Shown: positions 1-13,289 of the stretch, in pieces | Layout: every line of letters starts with the position of its first letter | Numbering within the stretch: position 1 is the first letter of the stretch | NCBI GenBank assembly: GCA_964036045.1 | Contig: OZ038390.1 | Coordinates: 41,734,525 to 41,798,524 of the forward strand | Direction of reading: 5' to 3' | Length of the DNA stretch: 64,000 nucleotides | Source of the DNA: Eutreptiella sp. 'Long Island Sound 2002' | Taxonomy: Eukaryota > Euglenozoa > Euglenophyceae > Eutreptiales > Eutreptiaceae | Notes under the pieces: generated by a model | Database searches by the model: none | What the model saw: the letters and a program-made list of their open reading frames with translations, nothing else | What the model was told of the DNA's origin: nothing | Translations under genes and position numbers: made by a program

Positions 1-3000
1 AGATTGTGACGCCCGAACAACTTGAACGCAATCGTGGCTGTGACAAAAGAGACGTGAATTTCTGGAACAGTCTGTGAATGCAGGATTGGCCTGTGGCCCA
101 CAAACGGCACTGCTTCTCGCCAAGTGCACCTCTCTGGAATGACCAGAAGCACTTATCTTTGTACCATTCCAGTGCAGAACAGAAGAAGCGCATCATCTCC
201 CCCCTCTCGGCCGAAAACTCACCGAGGAAGGCATCAGTGTTTGGTGATGCGAGTAGCTACAGTCACGCGCGCAGATCCCCGTGCTCGGAAAGAAACTGCG
301 TTGTCGTGTGTATCAATGTCTTCTTGTTGGCGTGTCCTCTTAGGACGATTCTGCTGGGGGCTGCTGGTCTGGAATTTCACAGAGGAAATCGCTTCAAAAG
401 GCGCAGGCAGTGCAGGTACCGCTTGCGCCGTGCATCAGCAAGCACTCAGCAAGCAGCGACACCTGAGGCTGAATGTGCAGCGCCTCTGGTGGCTCCAAAG
501 GAAATTGGTTTGAAAATACCGTGTGTCTTCTTTCTTTTTCCAGAAGGGACAACCCACGCTTCAGGTGGCAGAACTGCGATTAACCGACGACAGTTTGGCG
601 GTCCACCGACGCAGGTTGGCCGCGATTGTTGAGGACCTAGTGCTCCATTGAGGGGCATGCGCACTGGAGTTTGGCCTTTCTTTTCTTTCATTGAGGCCAG
701 CCCCTGCCTGAAGTGGCCTGTATGCGTGCACTATTGGTTTGATTCTGGGCTAAGAGAGGGCCGGGAGATGCAGCCAATGCTACCGTGTGTGCGAATGTGC
801 TAAAGGCGCTAAAACCGATGTGCTCCCAAGGCCCGGTCTGCAGAGTGGTCCTTTCGGACGTCACACACTGAGGGGAATCAAACAGACACCGGAGGCGACT
901 CATCGAACCGCCATCAGCGGAATATCAAAAGCCGGGAACACCAAAAGTCGGCTTCCAACCGGGGGGGGGGGGGTGACAAGAAAGCACAGGCGACTGACGA
1001 CTGGCGAAACCTCTGCTCTGCTCTTTTCCCTTTCACATCGCCGCGCCGGACCGTTGCAACCGTAGGCCACGAGCCGCCGGCAGCATCGCTGAGCATCGTC
1101 GCTTGGCTGGTGACTGTCGCCCTCGGCGACTAGAGAGGGGTGCCATGGAGGTCAAGAAATGAGGAGGTCAATGGAACGCATGGAGGAGGCTCTTCGGGGT
1201 GGCGATGGGTCGGCCTGGGGTGACCATCCATCACACTAACACTTCATTGGCGCCAAAGCCACAAACCGAAAACCTTGCGTGTCCTAGTTCATGTCACGTG
1301 CTGCTTCGTTGAAAATGAAACTGTTCTGAAATGCGGTCCTGATGTCTGACGTCCGTGGGCCGTCACTGCGGAAAGAGTGCTGTGGTTGGTGACTCTCTGG
1401 TGCATTCTGCACTGCGGAGGACAGGCCGCCAGCGGTGACACAAGGCTGCCCTTAATGCCTAAACAATTTTTTTTTGCGGACTCCGGCACGCCTGGCACGA
1501 GTGTGCTGGTCAAGCGGCGTCGGCCAACCGTCCAGCGCCCTCAGTTGACGCCAACCGCCGTCGATTAAAGCAAGAGGCCGCCGTCACACAGGTCATACAG
1601 GTCGATTGTAGCAGAACTGAAGCGGATGGGGTGACGGTGTTCCAGCAAACAATGTCCATTTCAGGTGACCGATGGGTAGTGCAGACACAGGGGCGTCGAA
1701 GTGCACGGTGTGGCAAATGAAGGCGCCTACGCGAACACGCCATATGGCAGACGAAGGACAACAGCTGATGACACGGCTCGAGTGCCTCGGCCACAGTCGG
1801 CAGTGATGTAACTCGGCTATGGACCACGAGCACTGTGCACAGCGCCATGAAAAAGCTCTGCAGAAGGTGTAAGCCGACGAGCCTTGCGCGACCGCAGACA
1901 GCCCTTTCTTTTTCTTTTTTTTTTTTTTGGCAAAATCATTCAGCCCATGAGTGGGACCCACGTCCGTTTCCGTTGGTCCGTTTGCTCACGCCTGCGTCAC
2001 GCTGTCAGGGGGCAGTGCCACTGATGAACGTGCAGTGGGGCCAGCAGAAGAGTATCCTCTGGAAGGTTCCGCAGGACACCACCCCGCCGACCGCGCACGC
2101 TACGCTGCTTACCATTGGGCCTCTAAGGCGGCTCTATTGACGTCTCGGTCCAAAGGGCTGGTACACGGTCAGGTAACAGAGGCACTTGGCACTGCGGAGG
2201 CGCAGGTCAGACCTTGGACATGAAATCAAGCAGTTGCACCTCCGGTACAAATTCAGGTTTTCATTGCGCAGGGTGCCACCAGCGTCCGGCCACCCGCCCC
2301 CTTGAGCAACGACGAACCAGGTTAAAGAAAACAATGGTCAGACAGCGATCAGACGGGCAAAGCCGGGCGCACATACCACCCCCACCGGCACGCAACAGCC
2401 ATCGCCGCAGCCGCCCCTTCCGTACTGGGGACATGCCCGCACAGATTCGGCTGCTTTCATTTCGGCACGATTGCCCTCCCGCTGGGTGACCAGCGAAGGG
2501 CAGCATAGGGGCATAGTGCATGACAGAAACCTCGTTGCGCGACGCCTTGTTCACACGAAACAGGTGTGCCACGGCCTCAGCGACGGCGACAATATCAGCA
2601 GAAGAAACTCGTGCGGGCATGGCCCACCCCCTCTTTCACAGTACTTGGAGGAGCTTGCTCCGAGGGGGACCACTGGCACCGACCTTCGGGGGTTAATGAT
2701 GTTTAGCTTGGGTCGCTGTAGTCTCTCGTTTTAGCACAAGTGTTCTTGTGGAACCATGAGCTAATGCAAGGCAGAAGATTCCAGATGAGGACTGTGAGCT
2801 GGGCACTGTCGCACCAGAATTGATTGTTCACTGCTACACCAATGGAGGACGCAAGATAAGGGCATGTGGGAGAGGGCACGACCGTGCTGCTCCTGAGCAC
2901 AAAAGGCTGGTGCCGTATCTCACATTGTTGACCATAAAACACGCAGGGAACAAAAAAAATTGACGGCCAGACGGGTTCACTTCGACAAGGCCGTGCTCAT

Positions 3001-4900
3001 GCAAAGACGGGGGGCAATGCTGTGCACTCGTCCATCCTGGCTCAGAGACTGGGCGGACGTCCGATGGAAGAAGCGGGACTGTCCACATACGGGACTTCGG
3101 GGGCCCAGGCCAGGCCAACATGGCTTTGCACGCAACGGCGGCGCGCCCGTGCAGCGTTCTCCATGCACAACATGAGGGTCTCTTCCAATTGGTCCGTCCC
3201 ATATGCGACCGGAATGGTAGCCACGCCCTGCAGCAGAGGAGCAGGGTCCAACCGAACCCAATCCGGCGGGCCCACTACGCACCCACCACCAGCGCTGGGC
3301 TGCAGGGTGTGAACGAGGACTGCAGAGCGTTAGGGTTGTGGAGGGAGGACTGCAGATGGATGAGGGTTGTGAGGGGGGCTCTGGCGCCAATGGGTTGGAA
3401 TGGAGGGGAAATTGAGGTGGTAAGTAGGTTGTGCAGGTCTCTCTTTTCAACAAAGGTCTTCCGGGTGGAAATCGTTGTGGAAGGCCTTGTTGGCATGCTG
3501 CCTTGGCATGTTAACCGTCCGCAGGCGGTGGCTTGCCTGCAGGCATTTCCATGAGCGACAAGATTTTGCTTTTAAGTAAAAGAAATTCGAGACACTCGAT
3601 TTGGCGCCTACCAGCTGGCGCTTGATGGTTGGCCTCTGTATTCCCTTTTCCACAATCCTCCGGGCATGCCAGCTGCGTGGTAACTGCACAGTGCGCGGAT
3701 ACAGTGTGTGTAGTGGGCATACGGTGAGTGAATTGTAGTCACACAGTGCAGTGCCAAAACGTGCCCAGATGCAGAACATTGTCCCCGCAGAACGTGACGC
3801 TGAAGTGGCCCTGGAACCATTGAGGCAGCCACCATGCACCCCATCGTGCGTCCACTTTCTGCCACACGCCTGCACTATGTGCCCACAGCCACAAACGCTG
3901 ACGGTGACAATGGGACTTGCCGATGACTTTATACTTTACGGTTTTGGGAAAAATGGCATGCGAAGTCTGTCGGTGCCGGTACCAGAGTGAGCGCCAAGGG
4001 TGCACTTAGGCTGGATACATAAGCAGCGGTACAAGATACGTCTTGTACCATCGCCTCCCCAATTCCTAGTGTGTCCGTAATCCATGTACCTCTGTGAAAC
4101 GGCATTGTAATTGCACCAGACCAGGTGTGATATCGCCTTTATAACAACCCCACCACCACCTGCCGCCATAAGGAAAACACAAAAGGTGCCAAGCGAGCGG
4201 CTTGGCGGACCTCCAACAAACACGGCGTGCTGTCAACGGCCCGATCACTACCAATACTTGGTCGTGCACATTGGGGGAAAGACTCCGTTTAGACCGGCCA
4301 AAATGCACAGCTCCCCTTTGCTCTCAGACCCACTGCCAGCAACTGCTTGAAACAAATCTGGCCGAGAAAACCTTTTTGTTGGGTTTTGTCACGATATTTT
4401 GGGCTCCAGAACCCCAGGCCTTTTGGACTGAGACCCGCAGCAGTGTGCTGGAAAAATGGTGCTTGAAAGCACCGTGCAGACGTTTGCCCTTAAATGAGGG
4501 AACAGAAGCTTTGTGGAGGGTTGCAGAGGGTTGCGTCACCAGTTGTAGGGCTGTTTAGAGGTGGCTGTAGGAAGGTGAAAGGTCACCCCGGGATTGTGGG
4601 GGCTGTTGGAGGTTTGGAAGCTTGTGGAGGGTCGTGCATTTTGGGTGGATGTGGATGGGTGTGAGCGGCTGTGCGTAGGTGTGAACAGGAGCTTCATGCA
4701 AGAACCCCTGCACACGGGTCGAAGGGTGATCGAGGATTGCATGAGAGTGTAGAGTGTGATTGAGGATAATGAGGCAATGGGCGTGGGTTGGGGCGCATTC
4801 ATGCCCCTTGCTTTGCTGCCCACCAGCCCTCCCTTGGGTAGGGTGGTTGAGCTCACCCCGTGGCACTTGTTTTGTTGAGAAACGCCGGGGGGTGCCTGAT
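1..4900. other. no gene recognised
   Basis: Many short ORFs lie on both strands, but none gave a recognisable domain or a chain of phase-compatible exons. There is a G run near 961-972 and a T run near 1914-1928. The missing 3' exons of the bestrophin-like minus-strand gene should lie somewhere below 5230, but I could not identify them. Confidence 0.5.
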
Positions 4901-4921
4901 GAACAGGTGGTACCAACCAGC

Positions 4922-5131
4922 GGTGGTGCTGAGTTTTTAGAGGCACCCAAGGCGCGGAAGAAATTTTTCAGTCTAAACTAATTGGCGCCGAAGGCGCCAG
5001 AGAAAATGCTTGATTGGCCAAAGGCCCGGAAGAAAATTTGGCCCAACCTTTAAAAATGGGGGGGGGGGGTACAGGGTGGGTGGGTGGGTGGTGTGCGACC
5101 CCCCCACCCCCCAGTGGTGCCGAGTTGTTAG
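4922..5131. repeat. G/C-tract repeat with GGCGCC palindrome, copy 1
   Basis: An A/T-rich core carries the palindrome GGCGCCGAAGGCGCC (4984-4998) flanked by AGAAAAT-type segments. It is followed by a G run, a GGGTGGGTGGGTGG block and a C run, then GCCGAGTTGTTAG. The same order of modules recurs at 6230-6500. It lies just downstream of the last recognised bestrophin-like exon. The GGGT block could form a G-quadruplex (inference). Confidence 0.7.
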
Positions 5132-5229
5132 GAAGCCCTGCCCTGAAACCCACATCGATATCTCCAGCCATCCAAGCAAATGGCCACAGAAACCAAACAA
5201 CACGGCACACATGGCAGGACGAGACATAC

Positions 5230-8200
5230 CCTTGGGTCCAAAGGATTCAGCAGACATGCACAAAGCTCCAATAATGCCTGTAAGAGCATGAAAAACATTG
5301 GTTACCATGTGTATCCAACGGCCGCCCTCTCAACCTTCCCGCACCTGCAGAGACTTCAGCCTGGGTGCTGCTGACGGAGATATGCAGTGAGCTCGGGGTG
5401 TCTGGCGGACAGACTGACAACCCGAGCCCGTGCACTTTGCAAACCCAGTTAATCGTGCTTTTGACGTGTGATTCACCGGGAGTACACTGCAATACCCGAT
5501 GCACAGGTCCTAAGAGCAGAAGCCATCACAACTCTCCAAACGGCCACCCCCAACGCCCAACTGCGAAATGGATATTTGGAGGAAAACGATTTGTTTTGTG
5601 CCTCAGGGATCGGTGTAGACGCCTCTGAAGCTTTCTCGAACGCACATGGCCTTCACAACTTTCTACTCCAACCATCAAACCTGCACTGCCCCCTCTGAAT
5701 GGTGGACCCAGTGGAAAAGACATGAGTCGATCAATCTCATCCACCGCCCCCCCACGCTTATACAAGCAGCCACTCTACACATCGGTAATTTCAGAGCGAG
5801 AGAGAAGATTGTTTAAGGTTGGGCAAATTGGAGGCACCAGAGGATTGCGCGGGGCTATGGTTGTGGGGGATGCACCCGGTTGCAGGGCAAAGGATAGAGG
5901 ATTGGGTTGTAGAAATGGATTGCTTGGGTTTATTAAAGATTAGAAATGGACCAGGATGTGTAGGGGTTGTAGAGGCTGAACACTACACAATGGGGCTTGG
6001 ACAGTACCTGAAGAACGAGCGTGATCGTCGCAAAGTATAGGGCTTCGATAAAACACGCAAAATAAGCATTGTTTTGCTTGCTTGCTGCAATGAACAAACC
6101 TGGAGACATGCAAAGACAAAGGCCGAACCAGTTAGCAGACTGACCAAAATGCTGCAGGAAAACACCTACCCCCACTCCATCACCACCCCAGGGGGCACTG
6201 GTGAGGTGTTGAACGGGAAGGGCAGAGTTTTGCTTAGGGGGGGGGGGGGCTGGGTCCAAGGGGGGTGGGTGGGTGGGGCTGTGGGGGGGACCCCCCCCCC
6301 CTCAGGAGACCCTGAGTTGTTAGAGGCGCCGAAGAAAATTTTTGGCCTAAACTGACTTGCGCCGAAGGCGCCAGAGAAAATTTTTGATTGGCTGAAGACC
6401 TGGAGAAAAATTTGCCCAATCACTTCAGGGGGGGGGGTCCGAGGGGGGGTGGGTGGGTGGTGTCAGACCCCCCCCCCCCAGGAGATGCTGAGTTGTTAAG
6501 CAAAACACTAGGGAAGGGGAGGATGAGGGGGAAATTAGTGGGGTTGAGGGTTGTGTGTCAGGCGGAGAGCGGGAAGGGGTGGCGGCTAAGGCGGGCAGGA
6601 GGGCGACTTTCCGGCAATATCGACCGACGTTCACGTTAAAAAGGCACAATACAGTATCCTCCAACACCGTGAACCTACTACTCATGCACAGAGCTTAATT
6701 CACCCGATCAGACGTTGCAATTGCTGCTAGCGTTGAGGGTGTAGCTTTGGAGGGCTCGAAATGCCCCGCTCGTCAGAAGCACCCTGGAAACCATCAAACG
6801 CACAGGGGCTGGACGGAACCTGCCACAACACTCAGGACGAAGTTGTTGAGCATGACAATAAAAGAGAGCAAATGGACGTATCCGAAAGGCATCTGAGTAA
6901 AAAGCTGCCGCTCCGATTGCCCCAATGAACGCCGCAACCTGCAGTCCAAAACACGTGTCAAGCACGAGGCCCGACTGGACCAAACACCAGCACCACAAAA
7001 GGAGAGATAGTCCATTCCACCCAAAATCACCCGAGACTTGAGGCACGCTTATCCCCGTGTGCAGCCAAATGCTCTGAGAATGTCGTGGTTTTCATTGTGG
7101 CTGCAAAGCCTCGGAATTCTCATGCCCTCAAATTTGAGAGCTGGGTGTGAAGAAACTTGCTCTCCGAACGGGGAGAGGGGGGGTTTGGCACAAGGCCTCG
7201 GCATTAGGTTGTTTGCCTTTGGCGGTGCCTGTTGGCCTCTCGCCACTGCTCATTCTGACCCTTTGTGGGAGAGGGGGGGGGTCAGGCCCATTTTCTAAGC
7301 CCCCGGCTGTGGTATGCAGAAGTACTGTGCCGCGTGCCCTGCCGAGCCATATGTGGGAGCAGAAACAGCAAGATCCAAATGCAATCATTAGTGACAATGT
7401 CATAGATATCTTTCAAGAAAAGAAAAACAATGGTCACTCAGAATGACCTCGGCTCCTGTCCCAGGACCTTTGCCTAGCCAGCGACAGAGGGGTTGTGGAG
7501 CGCGGGGGGCGGCCTACTGGGTTCCACACATATATGGGTGTTTTTGCAGGGGGGGCGGGGTCTAATTCGTCCACGAAACGGGTTTTCAACTTTTTGGATG
7601 AATTTCTCCAAATTTTTATCACCTAAAGGGCCGGCGTGTGTGTGTGTGTGTGTGTGTGTCCCTTTTTAAAATCTCCAAGAAAAAGGCCATTCGGAGAGGC
7701 ATGGGCCATGGGCGGTCACGAGGCCATATTTTTGACTACTAGAGGCGAACTTTTGAACTCTTCAACGTGCATAGGGTGGGTCTGAAACCTTGCCACCACT
7801 ATCCCTCCAACATCTTGTCAGTTGGAGGTCAAGGTGGATTTGGTTCATTCGATGTCTAGAAACCATTTGCAAAATGGCTCGCCGCAGCTCAGCGGGTTGG
7901 CTAATTTGACTGATAACCACCCCGGACACCCCCGTGCAGCCTCATGTGGGCTAGCAGCACCAGGCTACAAGGGGGTGTCCGAGGTGGTTATTGGTCAAGA
8001 TGGGCAACATATCCTTGAGTGCGATGACCCCGATAATACAGCAGACAACACAAGAACTTTGGCCTTGTGCTGAAAGGTACAATGGCATCAGATATGTGGG
8101 TGCAGACTGACACTCTGGAACCAAGTGCCATGTTCCAGTGGACATGGAGAATGAAGAGACTCGACCTACACCTCAGTCCCCTCGTGTGCTCACCTTCCGA

Positions 8201-10681
8201 TCGTGCCCCAGACTTGGCAGCAAATGACAAACCTCTCACAAGCATTGAGCAGGGTGATTGACCAGCCGCAGGTCGTCGGTGCCATTCCGGGAGGGAGTGT
8301 GGCGAGCTTCTGCTCTATATGGCCGAGAAAGCCCTGCAACCATGCAGCCACAACAGAGGGCTGTCCACGTGCATTCCGAAGGTCCGCCATCTCCTCAAAA
8401 TCCAGGAGGCGCTCTTCACCCTCAGCAGTGCGCATCTTTCCGTCCCACCTAAATGTGGTTTGGCGGGAGCGATCAAAGAATGCAGCAAAGCAAGCACAAA
8501 CTTCAGCAGAGTGGGGATGAAAGATGGAAACTGGGATGCATGACGAAGATGCAGTTGTTGATGCAGATGAAACCGCAGATGTGAAGGTGGAGACTGGAGG
8601 CTGCTGAACGCAGATGGGGAAAGAAATGCTGATGCGGATGCTGATCGTCTTAGGTCAGCATCGGTCAGAATTGTAAGCTGAATCGGTCGCTGAACATGGC
8701 AAGAGAAGAGTGCAGTGCCAGCAGTTACTGCTACCCCCCCTCCCCCCTACAAATAACACGCAGTCAAAATAAGAACACGCATGCATGTTCTTATTAATTA
8801 GTCCAAAATAAGAACACGCAGCCGGACCCAAGGTCCTAGGGTCGCAATTCCTGCACCCACCAGCCCCTGCTGGTATGCCAGCAATTTTTAATTTTTAGTT
8901 TTATGCATGCCACAAGTCCCAAGGTCCCAATTTCTGCACCCACCAGCCCCTGCTGGCATACCAAGATTTTGGCCACGTTGGTCGATTGTGACATGTAGTC
9001 ATCACAAGGAGCGGGCTTCGCAATGTTCCTCAATGAGGCTGGGAACACTGCACAGGGGGGTCTTTCAAATAAGGACAAGCAAAAAATAAGAACACGCAAA
9101 TCAATAAAAACACGCGCATCTTCTTGTACCGGGGGGGGGGGGGGTGCACTCTCTGATTAAAAATCACTCACTTTTTCATGGTCAAGAGAACCACAACTCG
9201 CCAAAATTCACACTTTCGACTGTGGGCTTCGGTTTCAGCTCGAATTCTGGTACTTTGATTTGAAATACGCACCCACTCTCCGTTCCTACGTTGCTTCGTG
9301 CCGCTCTTGCTTTCCTCTGTTCAGGTTCTTGACTGACGGCGTCCACTAGTTTTGTCTATAGCCCCGGACTGTCGGCTGCCGCAATACTTTGCGTCCGTTC
9401 ATGGGTGTGACGACCACTCGGGACCCAACCTTTCTCTGAGGTAGATGCGCGCAAGCCCAAACGGCCACAGGCGACACGCACCTAAAAAAAGACAGACTAA
9501 GGGGGCTGTGATTCAAAAATGGTCAGAAATGGCCTGGAACAAAGGTGGTTTGGAGCATACGATGTGCCGTGCACCCCTGCATTGACCCATTTTCACTCAC
9601 GGTTGCCTTTGGTGCCATAATAGGTGGTTGCTCAGGACCCGGCAAACAGCAAGCAGGCGAAGGGAAACCGCGCTTATTTTCGGTTGAGATTCAGGCTTTC
9701 GTCGTCGGTGGCCTCACGAGGAAAAAAGAAAGAAAACACCACTCTACAGACGGGTCCGAATTACTGAATTCCAGAACTAAGTGGTTGCACGCTCCGTGCG
9801 CGCACTGTGCCTGGTTGTTCAGGTGGTGCACAGGTACAATCAATGCGCATTATGTGCCGCCACACTGGATCACAACCTCGGCATTCTTGTTCTCAATCCT
9901 TTGCATCACGTCCCCCTGGTAGGGCTTTTCTTGGGGGGAGGAATTCACAGGCCATTCGCGGGACATCTGTTCTAAAGCAGCGCGCTGTGCGCAGGCGAGC
10001 GACTGAACCGTGTTAGAATCTTGCAATCTTGTGCTGGGCAAGGACAGTCACCATTGCCGCATCTTCACTGCCTGAGGGCTGAAATCAAAGCCATTGCTGT
10101 GTGCAGTGTAAGCATCAAATAAGAAGAAATCCTGCATGCCTGGGGCCGGGGCTCATTACAACTGGTGACCGCTGCCTGGGTCAACATCCCTGGGTTCGAA
10201 TTTCGAGAGACACAGACCTGAAGAGGAGGTACGTTTCCAGCCCACTGTCTGTGGCAGCAGGGTGTAAATTCTGAGGGCGGCAACCCACGCGAAGCATGCG
10301 GATTACCAGCCGGCTGGTCAGGATACAATACCTCAGCACTCTTCTTCGGACCTGTGAAAGCAAAGATTGGTTCGTGAACTGCTTGCTCAACAAATGGAAG
10401 GGAAAAACGTCCTTGAAAAGGCAGAGCTCAAGCCCAAGGAGTTGCACCAACGCAAGCCACTCCCCCCCACGCAAACATACGTATTCGTCCTGCTCACACA
10501 CAAACGGGAACGTTGTGCCTGTGAACATGCAAATCCCCGCGAGCTCCTCCCAGACATTGCCGAGGCAATCATACACCAAGTGCCACCACCGATCGAGGCA
10601 TCTCGTGACGTAGAGACCCAGCAAAAACGCGACCAAACCATTCAAGACATTTGTAAGTCCTGTCAAGGCTGCAACATCCAC
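5230..10681 (-). CDS. bestrophin-like membrane protein, six internal exons
   Basis: Six minus-strand exons join in frame: 10681-10481, 10351-10218, 8448-8233, 6938-6820, 6099-6008 and 5277-5230. Every junction has GT and AG, and the phases match (0, 2, 2, 1, 0), giving 270 codons. Exon 1 has a hydrophobic stretch leading into TRCLDRWWHLVYD. Exon 2 has VRRRVLRYCILTSRLV. Exon 4 has QMPFGYVHLLSFIVMLNNF. Exons 5-6 run through a hydrophobic segment into ALLELCACLLNPLDPR. The RWW motif, the P-x-x-YVHLL-x-x-IV segment and the late LLEL...L.NP motif are the landmarks of bestrophin/UPF0187 chloride-channel-like proteins. The likely role is an anion channel or transporter; organelle unknown. First and last exons were not found. 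Introns reach about 1.9 kb and carry repeats. The gene model is strong for these exons, less so for function. Confidence 0.68.
6230..6500. repeat. G/C-tract repeat with GGCGCC palindrome, copy 2
   Basis: This is a second copy of the 4922-5131 module, with G/C blocks on both sides of the A/T-rich core. The core carries GCGCCGAAGGCGCC near 6359-6372. The boundary phrase GAGTTGTTA occurs at both edges of the core, near 6313 and 6490. It lies in the intron between bestrophin-like exons 6938-6820 and 6099-6008. Confidence 0.7.
7635..7659. repeat. (TG)n microsatellite
   Basis: An uninterrupted TG dinucleotide run inside a bestrophin-like intron. Confidence 0.9.
8765..9120. repeat. short dispersed direct repeats in intron
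   Basis: AATAAGAACACGCA occurs near 8768, 8808 and 9085. A segment reading TGCACCCACCAGCCCCTGCT occurs at about 8851 and again about 83 bp later. The first copy continues into a short palindrome (AAGAAC...GTTCTT). The block lies in the intron between bestrophin-like exons 10351-10218 and 8448-8233. No coding potential was seen. Confidence 0.65.
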
Positions 10682-12850
10682 CTGAAAGAAACCAAGCAGG
10701 CTAAGAATTCTACCGCGGCACAAAGGGGCTGAGCAAAGGATAGCCGACCCGATCTCACCTCAGGCAATGCACACCATTAATGTAGGAGGAAGAAAACTGT
10801 TTCCACCTTGAAGATCTAGTTGCTACGTGCGTCTGGTGTTGGGGTGGAAGATTCACGAATAGAGACATTCGGAGGCCAACTGCGCTCTCTCTCGCCCTGT
10901 TGACAATTTGCTGGATTTGCTTTGCCTGGGGGTATGGTGATCACAACGACTGGGTTTTGGCCACCTCCTGTGATGGGGGTCTTGCCCAAATGTAAATCAG
11001 GTGCGCCATGGCAAACAATCGTGAACAATTATGAAATGGGTTGGGTGCAGCGGGGGAAATTTTCAACAGCGTCCCTGAAACCCGAAACCGAAGAAAAACA
11101 CAACGAAAAAGACGGAACAATTGGTTTGAGGCGACGTGGGTGCAATCCATCCGTTCAATTGCGCTTGCGATTCTATGGCCAATCGCCCACTACGAACATC
11201 CATGTGGACACAACAATGCAAAGCAATTTGTGCCCCTCACCCCCCCAAGAAAAATTGTTGGTTGCTTGCTAGACCACGGAGCACTAGTTTGGCAGCAACA
11301 AAGAGCACTCATTGCAACACAATCCAATGCAAGACAAGTAGAAGGCCCAATAGGTCAAAACATGGAACTTGTCAATCACTGAGTAGCCGCAAAGAGACAA
11401 TGTGCTTGATAGTAGTAGTAGTAGTAATGTGCTTGACCTCAGCCCTTTTCCCAACACTGCTAAATGTATGATGTCTAACTGCCCTCCATGCCCTGCCCAT
11501 ACCGTACCCTGGGTGTGCCAAGCTTTCACTTAGTGTAGTGGCGCCTCGTCCAACAACACCGGTGCCTCACTCACCTCCAATTTTTGCCCCGCAACCGTGC
11601 GCACATTGCTGGATAGTGCCAGTTGATAGTTGGTAGGACTTCAGGGCAAGTGCTGGCACGATAGATTGTAGGACTATGGGGCAATTCGGGGACAAGACAT
11701 CCGGCCGGTGAGACCAAAGGTCACTCACCGGGGTGTTAGGACGCCTTTGATGGTGATGTCCAGCGGTGGGATCGTGTGCAAGCCTGCATCACACCAGTCC
11801 ATAGAAGTTGTGTGTTTTCCCCATTTCACTCTTCTTCATGGGGGTACTTACTTCGCACATTGCACATTGCATTGTAGGCAGGGACGGACTGCGGGTGGCG
11901 TGAGGTATGCCATTAGCCGCGAAGTGTACAAAAATTATCTCCACGGTCGCAGACGGTTTGCGCTAAATAGTAGCATCGGCAGTGGCTCGTTGGCTCATTG
12001 TTGGAGGCATGGAACCTTGGCCTTTCGTCGCTTGGCACGCTCAACACGCACATTGCCAACTCCCACTTGTTACCTTGCACTGGATCTGAGGTATAGTCAC
12101 CATCAACACTGCGCCTCTGCAACCGTTACATTCGGGTACAAAAATAGTTTTTCGGTTAAAATATAAGTGTTGTAAAAACTACTTTCATGGCAAGGAGCAC
12201 AAGAAAATACGTACGTAGAGGGGTCACAACCCATAGTACGCTCGGTGTGGAGCCCTCAACATCTCAAGCGCTTGCAACCGCCTGCGACCGCCTGCAACCG
12301 TGAGCTCCCCCCATATATTGTCGTATGGAATATTTCCACAAAGCACTGGAGCTAGGGCACGAGGTTGGGGTATGTTACTTAACACCAGGTACATGCCATA
12401 TGTCACGTATTCAATACCCAAACGGCTACCCGGCAGCGTCACGGCTGTCACAGAGGGCAGTTGCACACAGACATGTCGTTGTTTTGGTTGCGGACATACT
12501 CATGGCATCAACCTCGTTCTTCCCTTGGGGCCGGATGAGGAACATCCTCGGTGACGATCCACTCATGTGAGGACCCATCCAAAGGGAGGCCCACATCAAC
12601 TTTCCCCTACCTTGTTACACATACCACCCCTCTTCTTACTCCAATCCTACTTAAACCCTACTCCAATCCAGTTGCAAAGATGTCCCCCTCTTGATCCGGA
12701 ACTTTGGGAGGAAAGATGGGGGTAGATACCATCTAGGAAATTTGAACGCTCATGAACCCCCGGTTGTCACCGTGACTTATTTTCATGCAAGGCAAATTCC
12801 GCCAATGTCACCAATTGTGGCTGACTCAGAAAATGCACCTCTCCTTGAAA
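10682..12850. other. upstream of bestrophin-like exon; no gene recognised
   Basis: The 5' exons of the bestrophin-like gene should lie here, but no convincing exon with a matching donor was found. A short TAG trinucleotide run is at about 11410-11428. Confidence 0.4.
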
Positions 12851-13289
12851 ATAGTAAACACAACAGTGTATAACTTCCTTGCACGTCGACTGGTGCTTGG
12901 TTCCCGGGATTGTAGGACGAAGTTGGAGAGACACGCAAGATCCTCAGCCCAACACGACAACAAAACAGGGGACACAATGCCGTTGGCGTTTCTGTGCAAA
13001 GAAGGGTGCGAGTGTAGCGACAACAAGTTGGTACTGGGCAGCTCAGGGCCCCCCTGGGACCATGCAGTGTACGTTACACTCCCACTCACACTGGCTTTTG
13101 TTTGCGCCTGATTTTTGCCTACATTGTCGGACCTTCGTTCACTGCCGGCTGGGGTGAGGTCATCGCGAGCTTGATGCCCGCACGCGCAGGGCCCTGCAGA
13201 TCAAGGGAAGAGGCCTTGCGTAGTAAACTGTGTTTCCACCAGTTTATTGGGTAGCCTTTAGCGAGGAAGGTACGTGCAATGGTGCTGAT
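12851..13289 (-). repeat. left arm of 439-bp inverted repeat (PLE terminal repeat)
   Basis: The reverse complement of this segment matches 15045-15483 with no difference that I could find. It holds the last codons of the RT ORF (...FLAKGYPINWWKHSLL...) and about 270 bp of 3' untranslated sequence. Homology breaks sharply at both ends. Penelope-type elements usually carry such terminal 'pLTR' copies. Confidence 0.9.

Noticed and set aside
10367-10732. 121-codon plus-strand ORF
   Set aside because: Antisense to the bestrophin-like exons, whose splice phases and motifs are better supported.
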